Source: Aquabacter sp. L1I39
GTDB lineage: Bacteria > Pseudomonadota > Alphaproteobacteria > Rhizobiales > Xanthobacteraceae
NCBI RefSeq assembly: GCF_017742835.1
Contig: NZ_CP072392.1
Span: forward strand, 1,286 to 65,285
DNA: 64,000 nt
Direction of reading: 5' to 3'
Shown here piece by piece: positions 56,135 to 64,000 of the stretch (positions are counted from its first letter, which is position 1; every line of letters begins with the position of its first letter). A model generated the notes under the pieces. That model did no database searches. It was not told where the DNA came from and was given only the letters and a program-made list of their open reading frames with translations. The position numbers and the translations under genes were made by a program.

Positions 56135-56253
56135 CTAGAGCGGCTCAAATGTGGTGGATCGGAGGCGGCGCGCGCACTGTGGGCGCGGATCGGTGAAGCC
56201 GCGGCGACCGCCATGCAGGGAAGGCCATTCAACTTTCACCGATCATGCTCTAG
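56135..56253. repeat. Intergenic element with 7-bp inverted ends
   Basis: CTAGAGC (56135-56141) and GCTCTAG (56247-56253) bound a 119-base element that also contains ATCGG-type sequence, in the gap between the membrane-protein gene and argB. The TAGAGC/GCTCTA ends recall the palindromes at 10841 and 58857. Confidence 0.45.
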
Positions 56254-56290
56254 AAGCGTGCCGCCCAGCACCAGAAGGACGCATCCGGAC

Positions 56291-57211
56291 ATGAGCGAGC
56301 AAGACCCCGCAGGTCAGGACCCCGCCGGCGAAGCGCAAGGCCAGCTCCTGGCCGAGGTGCTCACCAAGGCCCTCCCCTACATGCAGCGCTACGATGATTC
56401 CATCGTGGTGGTGAAATATGGCGGCCACGCCATGGGCAACGAAAGCGTCGCCCGCACCTTCGCCGAAGACATCGTGCTGCTGGAGCAGTCCGGCGTGAAT
56501 CCCGTGGTGGTGCATGGGGGCGGCCCGCAGATCGGAGCCATGCTCACCAAGCTCGGCATCAAGTCGGAATTCGCGGCCGGCCTGCGCATCACCGACAAGG
56601 CCACGGTGGAAATCGTGGAAATGGTGCTGGCCGGATCCATCAACAAGCAGATCGTCGGTTTCATCAATGCGGCGGGCGGCACGGCCATCGGCCTGTGCGG
56701 CAAGGACGGCAACATGGTGGTGGCCCGCAAGGCCAGCCGCGTGGTGACGGATCCCGGCAGCAATATCGAGCAGGAAATCGACCTCGGCTTCGTGGGCGAG
56801 CCCGAGCGGGTGGACACCACCGTGCTCGACCAGATCCTGCGGCGGGAACTGATCCCCGTCCTCGCTCCCGTTGCGGCGGCGGCCGATGGCGGCACCTATA
56901 ACGTGAACGCCGACACCTTCGCCGGGGCCATTGCCGGTGCGCTCGGCGCCAAGCGCCTGCTCATGCTGACCGACGTACCGGGCGTTCTGGACAAGAACAA
57001 GAACCTGATCCCCCGCCTGACCGTGGAGGAGGCCGAGCGGCTGATCGCCGACGGCACCATTTCGGGCGGTATGATTCCCAAGGTGGAAACCTGCATCTAT
57101 GCCCTGGAACAGGGCGTGGAAGGGGTGGTCATCCTCGACGGCAAGGTGCCTCATGCGGTGCTGCTGGAACTGCTGACCGATGGCGGAGCCGGTACGCTGA
57201 TCACCCGCTGA
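56291..57211 (+). CDS. argB: Acetylglutamate kinase
   Basis: A 306-residue amino-acid-kinase-fold enzyme that phosphorylates N-acetyl-L-glutamate in arginine synthesis. Blocks [11 protein letters not shown] near residue 42, [14 protein letters not shown] and [10 protein letters not shown] are complete. The ATG at 56291 fits the family; codons from 56213 lie in the upstream repeat region. A strong terminator follows, so transcription ends before the porin gene. Confidence 0.97.
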   Translation: MSEQDPAGQDPAGEAQGQLLAEVLTKALPYMQRYDDSIVVVKYGGHAMGNESVARTFAEDIVLLEQSGVNPVVVHGGGPQIGAMLTKLGIKSEFAAGLRITDKATVEIVEMVLAGSINKQIVGFINAAGGTAIGLCGKDGNMVVARKASRVVTDPGSNIEQEIDLGFVGEPERVDTTVLDQILRRELIPVLAPVAAAADGGTYNVNADTFAGAIAGALGAKRLLMLTDVPGVLDKNKNLIPRLTVEEAERLIADGTISGGMIPKVETCIYALEQGVEGVVILDGKVPHAVLLELLTDGGAGTLITR

Positions 57212-57250
57212 GGCCACCAGGCCCATATCACCCGCACCAGCCGTTTCCGA

Positions 57251-57284
57251 GCGCGTCGCAGCCCCCTGCGGCGCGCTTTTTTTT
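57251..57284 (+). terminator. Terminator after argB
   Basis: An 11-bp stem (GCGCGTCGCAG / CTGCGGCGCGC, one mismatch at the T-G) closes on CCCC and is followed by eight T residues (57277-57284). Confidence 0.95.
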
Positions 57285-57401
57285 GCGCCACAAGCCGAAG
57301 ACGAGGCGGCACGCACGGTGGCGCCGGCGCTCACTCAATGCGCGGACCGTTGGGGCGTTTTACTTGCAAGTTAATCGAATCGTTGTGGCCGGGGGGCGCA
57401 C

Positions 57402-58826
57402 GATGAAGACCATTCGCACCATCATACTTGGAACGACCGCGTTCGCGGCCATATGGGCAGCGACAGATGTCGCTTTCGCACAGGCACCGACAAATGAAGA
57501 ATTGTATCGACTGGTTCTTCAACTGAAGAGCGAACGGGATAAGCTGCGCGTCCCTCGGTACCATTCCGAAGCATATGGCGATGCTGGAGTCACCCCAGGG
57601 TGGCAACACGATGGACACCGTGGGAACGGAAGGGCGCAGCCGCATCGATTTCGAGGCCGTCACGCCAACCGATTTCGGCGACGCGCGCATCGTCGGCAAG
57701 CTGCGCCTTTCCAGCCTCACCGGCACACGGACGGCCACCATCGCCAACAATGCGGAATATACGTTTGCGCCGGGCGTGCAACTGAAGGCCATCCCCGAGG
57801 CCGCCTATCTCAGCGTCGGCGGCTTCACCATGGGCATCGCACCCTCCAATTACGCGCTGATGCCGACCAACATGTATACCGGCACCCCGTGGACGCAATA
57901 TACCAACGGCGTCTTCCAACTGGCTTACAAGCACGACCTCGGCTCCGGCTGGTCGGCGACTGGCGCCATCGAGCGGGGCGCGGCCTGGGCCTATAACATG
58001 TCCGTCAACCGGCCCATGTCGGCCTTCTATCTGGTGGGCAACATCAAGTGGGAGCAGCACTGGGGCTGGCTGGCCCTGCAGGGTGTCCTGAACACCAACC
58101 CGCTGGAGACGGCAGATTCCGACGTATGGGCTCAGGCCCCGGTCCCGCTCGACCAGGGTACGGTTCTTTATGGGGCCCACGCCTCCGGCTATTCCTACAA
58201 GGTCGGCGGCGCCATCGGCGTGACGGCCAATGTGAAGCTGCCTCAATTGGGGAAGGGCGACCAACTCTGGCTGACGGCCAACTATGCCAACGGCAACATC
58301 GGCGCCTTGCTCGCCGCAGGTGGCCTCAGCAACATTTCCACGCAGAACAACGGCTCGCTCCTGGGCGGCATCCTGCGTGTCGACCAGAACATGATGGTGG
58401 TGTCCGGCAACGGCCAGGACGTGCCTTACGCCTTCAAGACCGTCCAGGGCTTCAATCTGGCGGCCATGCTGACGCACTATTGGTCCGACAAATGGCGGTC
58501 CAACTTCAATGTCGGCTTTGTCCAGATAGATCCGCCCAAGCCCGCAGCGGTCGACCCGAACGCAACCTATTCCTACATTCCACAATGGGGCCGCGGCCAG
58601 CTCTACTCCACCGCCGCCCAGCCTCATCTATTCCGTCTATGAGACCTTCGACATCGGCGTGGAGGCCGCATACGCCTATCTCAAGAACGACGTGCAAAAT
58701 GCCCCCGCCACCTGGGAGGTCGCGAGCAATACTTATCCGTGTCATACCACCGGCGACTCCGGTACGCTTCCCGGGCTGAGCCAGGGCAACGCCATCGTCA
58801 AGACGCGCGCGGAATGGCGGTTCTGA
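57402..58826 (+). pseudogene. Frameshifted porin (Porin_2-like)
   Basis: Three pieces in two frames. The first (57402 to about 57560) gives a signal peptide cut near AFA-QAPT, and KSERDKLR. The second (about 57545-58620, other frame) gives the beta-barrel body with SRIDFEAVTPTDFGDARIVG and AYLSVGGFTMGIAPSNY. The third (about 58620-58826, original frame) gives the barrel end, SLIYSVYETFDIGVEAAYAYL to VKTRAEWRF with a C-terminal Phe. One base is missing near 57545-57575 and one extra C is present in GCCGCCC near 58612-58620. Without the shifts it is an intact outer-membrane general porin of ~475 residues. Either a real pseudogene or assembly errors. Confidence 0.8.
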
Positions 58827-58856
58827 CACCACCGCCCCGCAAATGCGGAGGGGCGC

Positions 58857-58927
58857 GCTCTAACCCATGATAGAGAATGCGTGATCCGATCAGATGGCGA
58901 TGCTATCTGATCGGCACATGCTCTAAC
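58857..58927. repeat. Palindromic element with flanking 8-bp direct repeat
   Basis: CCGATCAGAT (58886-58895) and ATCTGATCGG (58905-58914) form a perfect 10-bp stem with a 9-base loop. GCTCTAAC occurs on both sides (58857-58864 and 58920-58927), as a target-site duplication would. Same design as the element near 10491. Confidence 0.6.
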
Positions 58928-59011
58928 GCGCTCCTCCGTGCCGGCCTGAGCGCGACATGACGCTGCGGTCCTTTGATGCTACATCCGCGCGCCCTTGCCG
59001 CGGATGCTTCC

Positions 59012-59707
59012 ATGATCGAAACCCCTTCTCCCGCCTTTCGCGACGTCGACACCTGGGTGTTCGATCTCGACAATACACTCTATCCGGCCCGCCATGACCT
59101 GTGGGGCCAGATCGACGCACGCATGCGGGACTACATTGCCGGCCTCCTGGGCCTCACCCTCGACGACGCCTTCAAGCTCCAGAAGGACTATTATCGTCGC
59201 TACGGCACCTCGCTCCGCGGCCTCATGATCGAGCACGGCATTGAGCCAGATGCGTTCCTGGATCATGTCCACGACGTGGACCTGTCTCGGCTCGACCCCT
59301 CCCCGCGCCTCGCCGCCGCCATCGAGGCGCTGCCCGGCAAGAAGCTCGTCTACACCAACGGATCGGAACGCCACGCACGCAATGTGCTGTCCAAGCTCGG
59401 CATGGACCAGCACTTCGCGGCGGTCCATGACATAGTTGCGGCGGAATTCCACCCCAAACCCACACCTGATGCGTATGGGAGGTTCCTGGATGCCTACGGG
59501 GTGGACCCCAGCCGCGCCGCCATGTTCGAGGACCTGGCGCGCAATCTGGAGGTTCCGCACCGGCTCGGCATGGTCACCATTCTTGTGGTCCCCCCGGGGG
59601 AACGGCTGGAGGCGCGGGAAGCCTGGGAGTTCGAGGGCAGGGAGGATGCCTATGTGGATTTCGTCACGGAGGACCTTGCCGGCTTCCTTGAGCAAGTGGG
59701 GTCTTAG
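59012..59707 (+). CDS. Pyrimidine 5'-nucleotidase-like HAD hydrolase
   Basis: A 231-residue HAD-superfamily phosphatase. Motif I is FDLDNTLYPA near residue 16 (with the nucleophile Asp in DLDNT), motif II YTNGSERHA, motif III with the KP of EFHPKPTPDAY, and motif IV FEDLARNLEVP. It is the SDT1/pyrimidine 5'-nucleotidase type that dephosphorylates UMP and CMP. It usually follows argB in this group of bacteria; here the porin lies between. The ATG at 59012 is preferred to 58973. Confidence 0.9.
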   Translation: MIETPSPAFRDVDTWVFDLDNTLYPARHDLWGQIDARMRDYIAGLLGLTLDDAFKLQKDYYRRYGTSLRGLMIEHGIEPDAFLDHVHDVDLSRLDPSPRLAAAIEALPGKKLVYTNGSERHARNVLSKLGMDQHFAAVHDIVAAEFHPKPTPDAYGRFLDAYGVDPSRAAMFEDLARNLEVPHRLGMVTILVVPPGERLEAREAWEFEGREDAYVDFVTEDLAGFLEQVGS

Positions 59708-59721
59708 GGAGCACTGTTCGA

Positions 59722-61023
59722 TTGGCCACGCCTGAGGCACCCGCGGGCGCAGGGGCCCCACCCGCGCCAACAGGGGGTCCATGCCTGCCCTGGATGGAGT
59801 TGGTCCACCATCCGCTCCTGGCGATCGACGCACAGGGAAGGCATGTGGCTGCGGCCAACGCGGCGGCACGCACCCTGCTGCACCTTCCTCCCCAAGGCCT
59901 GCCACCGCTCACGCGGCTCGACGCGCTCTTGGGGGACTGGGCCATGGTGCGCCTGTCCGCGCATGTGCAGACGCGCCCACCTGGGGACCGGTTGCTCCTG
60001 CCGCTGGAGCGGCAGGCCTCTCCGGCGGTGCTGGCTGTGCGCCACGCCCGACTGCCGGCGCCGGACGAGGGCTATCTGCTGACGCTCGAACCCGCGATTG
60101 GCCATCAGGAAGGCGAGGCGCGCGGCTGGGCGGAGCTCGCGCAGGACGTGCTTTCCGGCCTGCCGGTGGGCTTGAAGATATTCGACCTCGACTACAATCA
60201 GGTGTTTTCCAACGCCGTCGCCGACGACATGTTTGCGCGCCCCGCGTCCGGAGAACACCTGCATCTTGAGGATTGGTGGGCGCAAGCCTTTCCGGAGGAG
60301 GAGGCGCGCAGCCGAGCCATGGCCGAATGGCGGCACCGCCTGTCGCTGCTGCGTCTTCAATCCAGCCAGTTCGCCCAGACGGACTGGGATGTGCGCTGTC
60401 GGGACGGGACCACCCGCACCATCCAATTCCGGTTCGGCGTCATCGGTGAGCTTTATGTGATGGCGTGCTGGGACATCACTGCGCGCCGTCGCATGGAAGA
60501 GGAACTGCGCCGGCTCGCCGGCACCGACGCCCTTACGGGACTCGGCAACCGACGCATGTTCATGGAGCGCGGCGAAGCCGCCTTTCACCACGCCTTGCTG
60601 TCGGGCGCACGGCTTTCGGTGCTGATCTTCGACATGGACCGGTTCAAGTGGATCAACGACCGCCACGGCCATGCCGCAGGAGATGCGGTGCTGCGCGAGG
60701 TGTCGGGGCGCTGCCGGGCGGAGCTGCGCCCCCACGACGTGTTTGCTCGCCTCGGCGGCGAGGAGTTCGCCATTCTGATTTCCGGTGCCGACCTGGAGGG
60801 GGCCGAGCGCGTCGCCCATCGCTTGGCGCGCGCCATCGCCTCCGCTCCGGTACACACCCCCACTGCCCCCTTGGAGGTCCGCGCCAGCTTCGGCGTCGCC
60901 AGTCTGACCCCGGAGGATGCGAACCTGGAGGCCATCATCGAGCGCGCGGACCGGGCGCTCTATCTCGCCAAGGCGCGCGGGCGGAACATGGTGGTCGTCG
61001 CCGACGGCACCGAAGCCCGCTGA
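59722..61023 (+). CDS. Diguanylate cyclase with PAS-like sensor (GGDEF)
   Basis: A 433-residue protein. Two PAS-like regions (about 25-120 and 140-250) precede a GGDEF domain with active site GGEEF (345-349) and an inhibitory I-site RPHD (336-339) five residues before it. It makes c-di-GMP from GTP and is feedback-inhibited. No clear membrane helix, so it is cytosolic and may sense redox or a small ligand. The start is the TTG at 59722 with GGGAG ten bases upstream; an ATG at 59794 would skip the N-terminal 24 residues. Confidence 0.88.
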   Translation: MATPEAPAGAGAPPAPTGGPCLPWMELVHHPLLAIDAQGRHVAAANAAARTLLHLPPQGLPPLTRLDALLGDWAMVRLSAHVQTRPPGDRLLLPLERQASPAVLAVRHARLPAPDEGYLLTLEPAIGHQEGEARGWAELAQDVLSGLPVGLKIFDLDYNQVFSNAVADDMFARPASGEHLHLEDWWAQAFPEEEARSRAMAEWRHRLSLLRLQSSQFAQTDWDVRCRDGTTRTIQFRFGVIGELYVMACWDITARRRMEEELRRLAGTDALTGLGNRRMFMERGEAAFHHALLSGARLSVLIFDMDRFKWINDRHGHAAGDAVLREVSGRCRAELRPHDVFARLGGEEFAILISGADLEGAERVAHRLARAIASAPVHTPTAPLEVRASFGVASLTPEDANLEAIIERADRALYLAKARGRNMVVVADGTEAR

Positions 61024-61051
61024 CCGCCCTCCCCGCCACCACCATGCCGGC

Positions 61052-61909
61052 ATGACCATGACACATCACATTCGCACCCTGACCGCCGATGAGGTGGAGA
61101 TCGCCATCTCCTGGGCCGCACGGGAAGGGTGGAATCCCGGCACAGGGGATGCGGCCGCCTTCCTGGCCCAGGATCCTGACGGCTTCATCGGCCTGTTCGA
61201 GGCCGGTGAGCTTGCCAGCGTCATCTCGGCCGTCACCTATGGCCCCGCCTTCGGCTTCATCGGCTTCTACATTTGTCGCCCGGACATGCGCGGCCAAGGC
61301 TATGGCCGCGCGGTGTGGTATTCAGCCCTGGAGCGGCTGGGGTCCCGGGTGGTGGGGCTCGACGGGGTTCTCGACCAGGTGGACAATTATGCCCGCTCGG
61401 GCTTTGTCCTCGCCCACCGCAACATCCGCTATGGCGGCCTGCCGCATGCGCCCGCGGCTCCCCATCCGGACATCAAGGCCCTAGACGCGCTTCTCGTCCC
61501 GGCCGTGATGGCGTTTGATCGCCGCCACTTCCTGTTCGACCGGCCGGGCTTCCTCTCCCGCTGGCTCCTGCCCACGGAGGGACGCGCCTTCGCCGCCCAC
61601 AAGGACGGGGGCATTGCCGGCTATTGCGTGGTCCGCCGCTGCGGCAGCGGACACAAGATCGGCCCGCTCTTTGCCCCGGACGCGGCGACCGCCCGCGCGC
61701 TCTATGGGGCGGCATGCGGCCATGCCCACGCGGCGGCGCCAGGCGAGCCCATCTTTCTCGACGTGCCCGAGCCCCATGCCGCCGCCCGTGAGATGGCGCA
61801 AGAGGCCGGCCTCACGCCCGTGTTCGAGACCGCCCGCATGTATCGCGGCGCGGCGCCTGCCTTGCCCTTGGACCGGATCTTCGGCATCACCACCTTCGAG
61901 CTCGGATGA
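61052..61909 (+). CDS. Two-domain GNAT acetyltransferase (YitH-like)
   Basis: A 285-residue protein. An N-terminal GNAT domain (about 10-130, FGFIGFYICRPDMRGQGYGRAVWYSAL with the CoA-binding RGQGYG) is followed by a second acetyltransferase-like domain (Acetyltransf_18 type, GPLFAPDAATARALYGAACGHA). Substrate unknown. Two ATGs (61052, 61058) are possible. It starts 29 bases after the GGDEF gene. Confidence 0.83.
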   Translation: MTMTHHIRTLTADEVEIAISWAAREGWNPGTGDAAAFLAQDPDGFIGLFEAGELASVISAVTYGPAFGFIGFYICRPDMRGQGYGRAVWYSALERLGSRVVGLDGVLDQVDNYARSGFVLAHRNIRYGGLPHAPAAPHPDIKALDALLVPAVMAFDRRHFLFDRPGFLSRWLLPTEGRAFAAHKDGGIAGYCVVRRCGSGHKIGPLFAPDAATARALYGAACGHAHAAAPGEPIFLDVPEPHAAAREMAQEAGLTPVFETARMYRGAAPALPLDRIFGITTFELG

Positions 61910-61930
61910 GCCTCGACGGGGGGCCGGTCC

Positions 61931-61953
61931 TTATGTAAACCCGGCTTACATAA
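61931..61953. promoter_or_regulatory. TetR-type operator upstream of the TetR gene
   Basis: TTATGTAA (61931-61938) and TTACATAA (61946-61953) are perfect complements separated by seven bases. They lie 13 bases before the TetR start, so probable autoregulation. A related TATGTAA half-site recurs before the DUF2852 gene. Confidence 0.8.
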
Positions 61954-61966
61954 CCGGGACCCAAAG

Positions 61967-62602
61967 ATGAGCTGGTCGAAATCGGACCGAGAGGGCACGC
62001 GCGGCTACCACCACGGCAACCTGAAGGAAGCCCTGGTGCGCGCCGCCCTCGACCTGATCGGCGAAAAGGGACCCGGCGGCTTCACCTTCGCGGAGGCGGC
62101 GCGGGCGGCCGGCGTGAGCCCCGCCGCGCCCTACCGCCATTTCCGGGATCGCGACGACCTGATGGCCGAGGTGGCCCGGCGCGGCTTTGCTGCCTTCGCC
62201 GATGCGCTGGAAGCGGCCTGGGACCGGGGCTGGCCCGATCCGCGCACCGCGCTTGAGCGGCTGGGCCGGGCCTATCTGGCGTTCGCCCGCACCCAGCCGG
62301 CCTTCTATGCGGCCATGTTCGAGGCCAACGTGCCCGCCGACGCCACGCCGGAAGTGCGGGCGGAAGGCGACCGCGCCTTCGGCGCCCTGCGCAGCGCAGC
62401 GGAAGCGGTGGCGGCAACCTTGCCTTCCCGGCCCCCGGCCATGATGCTGGCGCTTCACATCTGGTCGCTGGCCCATGGCATCGCTGACCTCTTCGGTCGC
62501 GGCGACAAGGCGCGCCGCAGCCTGCCCATGTCGCCGGAAGAGCTCTTGGAGGCGGGCGTCTTGGTCTATCTCCAGGGCCTCGGCGCCGGCCCGCGCGACT
62601 GA
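61967..62602 (+). CDS. TetR/AcrR family regulator with WHG domain
   Basis: A 211-residue TetR repressor. The helix-turn-helix is around residues 15-60 (YHHGNLKEALVRAALDLIGEKGPGGFTFAEAARAAGVSPAAPYRHF) and a C-terminal WHG-like ligand domain contains IWSLAHGIADLF. A perfect inverted repeat sits just before its start, and a related palindrome precedes the next gene, so it probably regulates both itself and that gene. Confidence 0.93.
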   Translation: MSWSKSDREGTRGYHHGNLKEALVRAALDLIGEKGPGGFTFAEAARAAGVSPAAPYRHFRDRDDLMAEVARRGFAAFADALEAAWDRGWPDPRTALERLGRAYLAFARTQPAFYAAMFEANVPADATPEVRAEGDRAFGALRSAAEAVAATLPSRPPAMMLALHIWSLAHGIADLFGRGDKARRSLPMSPEELLEAGVLVYLQGLGAGPRD

Positions 62603-62641
62603 AATTTTCGGCCACCAGGCGACGGGTCCGCGCGACGGCCC

Positions 62642-62689
62642 TTGACAGAAAGCGGACTTGGGCCCATCTATGTAAATGTTATTAACATT
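62642..62689 (+). promoter_or_regulatory. Promoter with overlapping palindrome before DUF2852 gene
   Basis: TTGACA (62642-62647) is an ideal -35. Eighteen bases later comes ATCTAT/TATGTA, a weak -10. The TATGTAA half-site of the TetR operator (62669-62675) overlaps the -10 and merges into a perfect 15-base palindrome AATGTTATTAACATT (62675-62689). A repressor there would block RNA polymerase. Confidence 0.65.
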
Positions 62690-62708
62690 CACGCCGAAAG
62701 GGTTGGCC

Positions 62709-63131
62709 GTGACACTCGTATCGAAACTGGATGGCCTCGGCACCGGGGCGTGGATCGCGTTGGCGGTCCTCGGCTTCGTGTTCTGGTGGCCGGCGGGCCT
62801 GGCGGTCCTCGCCTTCACCCTCTTCTCCGGGCGCGTGGGCTGCGGACATCGTATGGCCCGCTGGCAGGATAAGATGGACCGCATGTGCGGCGGCGGCCGC
62901 GGGCCGGGCCCCTGGGGCTTCGGTGGCCCGCCCTCCTCGGGCAACCGGGCCTTTGACGAATACCGCTCCGAGACGCTGCGGCGCCTCGAGGAGGAGCAGA
63001 AGGAGTTCAAGGACTTCCTGGAGCGGCTGCGGATGGCCAAGGACAAGGCCGAGTTCGACCAGTTCATGGCCGAACGCCGCCGCACCGGCCGCGCCAGCGA
63101 CCAGCCCGAAGCGCCCCAGCCACAGGACTGA
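62709..63131 (+). CDS. DUF2852 membrane protein
   Basis: A 140-residue protein with one or two membrane helices near the start (GAWIALAVLGFVFWWPAGLAVLAFTLF), a Cys-containing loop (GCGHRMARW...RMCGGGRG), and a charged helical C-terminal half (RLEEEQKEFKDFLERLRMAKDKAEF). DUF2852, function unknown. The GTG at 62709 follows GAAAGGG at seven bases; an ATG at 62676 lies inside the operator palindrome and is unlikely. Confidence 0.82.
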   Translation: MTLVSKLDGLGTGAWIALAVLGFVFWWPAGLAVLAFTLFSGRVGCGHRMARWQDKMDRMCGGGRGPGPWGFGGPPSSGNRAFDEYRSETLRRLEEEQKEFKDFLERLRMAKDKAEFDQFMAERRRTGRASDQPEAPQPQD

Positions 63132-63150
63132 GGCGCCCGCCTCCTGAACG

Positions 63151-63188
63151 GAAAAGACCGCCGGCCCTCAGGCCGGCGGTTTCTTTTT
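63151..63188. terminator. Bidirectional terminator
   Basis: ACCGCCGGCC (63157-63166) and GGCCGGCGGT (63171-63180) are perfect arms around CTCA, with AAAAG before and TTTCTTTTT after. It ends the DUF2852 gene and the opposing oxidoreductase gene. Confidence 0.93.
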
Positions 63189-63222
63189 GGGCTGGGCCTT
63201 GCTCGCGCGCACCGCCCGCGCG

Positions 63223-64000
63223 TCACTCCGCCGCCTGTGCCTCCGGCCGGGCGGCGGGCGGGGCGCGGAAGCGGGCCAGGAGGTCGGCCTCCTCCGCCTT
63301 GGCGGCGGCCAAGTGACGGACCTTCACATGGCCGTAGCCGCGGATCTTGGCGGGGATGGAGGCGAGCGCCACCGCATAAGCGTGATTGTCGAGGTTCAGC
63401 GCTCCGATCAGCTCCGCCACCAGCTTCTCGTAATCCTTGATGAGGGCCCGCTCCGTCCGGCGCTCCTCGCTCCACCCGAAGATGTCGAGTGGCGTGCCGC
63501 GCAGCGCCTTGAAGCGCGCGAGCCAGGAAAAGCCCTTCATCATGCGCGGCCCGAACCGCATCTTGCGCGGCTCGCCGGTGACCGGATCGGGCTTGGCGAA
63601 GATGGGCGGGGCAAGGTGGAACTCGTAGGAGAGGTCGCCCTCGAAGGCCGCTTCCACCTGGCGCTGGAAGGCGCCGTCGGAGAAGAGCCGGGCCACCTCA
63701 TACTCGTCCTTATAGGCCATGAGCTTGTAGAGATTGCGCACCACGGCCTCAGTGAGGCCGGACCGGCCGGGGGCGCGGGCCGCCTCGGCGGCCTGCACCT
63801 TGTCCACCAGCGCCTTGAAGCGGGCGGCGTAGCGGGCGCTCTGATAGGCCGTGAGGTCAGCCACCCGGCGGGTGATCATCTCGTCCAGCGAGGTGGAGAG
63901 CACCCGGGCCTCGCTGACCGGCGCGGAGGTGCCGATGGCGGCTTCCACGCGGGCCGGATCATGCGCCGCACGCCGGCCCCACAGGAAGGCAGCCTGGTTC
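63223..64000 (-). CDS. Indolepyruvate ferredoxin oxidoreductase, fused alpha/beta type (C-terminal part, cut by window edge)
   Basis: The C-terminal ~259 residues of a large fused enzyme; the reading frame runs off the right edge without a start. The visible part is the DUF6537 region: NLYKLMAYKDEYEVARL, FEGDLSYEFHLAPPIFAKPDP, FGPRMMKGFSWLARFKALRGTPLDIFGW and AKIRGYGHVKVRH. The full protein decarboxylates aryl or branched 2-oxoacids with CoA, passing electrons to ferredoxin. The ATG at 63948 is internal. Confidence 0.88.
   Translation of the reverse strand, partial: NQAAFLWGRRAAHDPARVEAAIGTSAPVSEARVLSTSLDEMITRRVADLTAYQSARYAARFKALVDKVQAAEAARAPGRSGLTEAVVRNLYKLMAYKDEYEVARLFSDGAFQRQVEAAFEGDLSYEFHLAPPIFAKPDPVTGEPRKMRFGPRMMKGFSWLARFKALRGTPLDIFGWSEERRTERALIKDYEKLVAELIGALNLDNHAYAVALASIPAKIRGYGHVKVRHLAAAKAEEADLLARFRAPPAARPEAQAAE

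Noticed and set aside
57283..57996. A single 237-residue protein reading from before the porin signal peptide
   Set aside because: After residue ~100 the frame leaves the porin body and becomes Arg/His-rich; it is the porin with a frameshift, not a separate gene.

Overview
The window is about 64 kb of GC-rich alphaproteobacterial chromosome. The best guess is Hyphomicrobiales, probably Xanthobacteraceae (Xanthobacter, Azorhizobium or Ancylobacter type). That placement is an inference from base composition, from the class I aldolase-pgk-gap-tkt cluster lying next to a DUF4164-zapA-(6S RNA)-fau-ymdB-yebC block, and from families typical of this order. No tRNA, rRNA, CRISPR array, phage or insertion sequence was recognised. 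Nearly all space is taken by ordinary chromosomal genes. Many long open frames lie antisense to real genes because of the high GC content and were left out.

Layout. 0.35-7.4 kb: a tightly overlapping plus-strand operon of seven genes (SDR-type epimerase, TIM-barrel sugar isomerase-like protein, degenerate glycosyltransferase with membrane helices, FAD oxidoreductase, GtrA, DPM1-like GT2, GT-C glycosyltransferase). It looks like a cassette for a polyprenyl-phosphate-linked sugar, and I cannot match it to a named pathway. 7.5-16.6 kb: minus-strand envelope, redox and metal genes (lytic transglycosylase, DUF1178, nitrilase, grxC, comF, copper P-type ATPase, arfB, OlsB-like acyltransferase), with a CsoR-type repressor divergent from the ATPase and operator palindromes between them. 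16.9-26.4 kb: a secreted protein, yifB, a methyltransferase, a PHA-granule-region protein, then gshB-yraN-rsmI and a PBP-activator-like lipoprotein. A persulfide dioxygenase / TauE sulfur pair sits inside that last group.

26.4-28.5 kb: a 215-bp tandem repeat, then a peptide-deformylase-like protein that has lost metal ligands and a tail-anchored nucleoside deoxyribosyltransferase-like protein. 28.5-36.0 kb: the minus-strand central-carbon cluster tkt-gap-pgk-fba followed by a ThiE-like protein and a SEL1-repeat protein. 36.2-40.4 kb: the zapA-6S-fau-ymdB-yebC block, closed by a strong bidirectional terminator. 40.5-45.9 kb: MerR regulator, a large coiled-coil/TM/SEL1 protein, a GNAT, and glycerate 2-kinase. 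46.0-49.9 kb: a LysR-controlled catabolic module (AtuA-like pair plus Bug-type solute-binding protein).

50-56 kb: NDUFAF5-like and FkbM methyltransferases, an accessory phosphonate set (phnM, DUF1045 2H phosphoesterase, hexapeptide acyltransferase) with no C-P lyase core in view, and a multi-spanning membrane protein. 56.3-64 kb: argB, a frameshifted porin, a HAD nucleotidase, a GGDEF cyclase, a two-domain GNAT, and a TetR regulator with a DUF2852 gene, both preceded by palindromes. The right edge cuts the gene for a fused indolepyruvate ferredoxin oxidoreductase.
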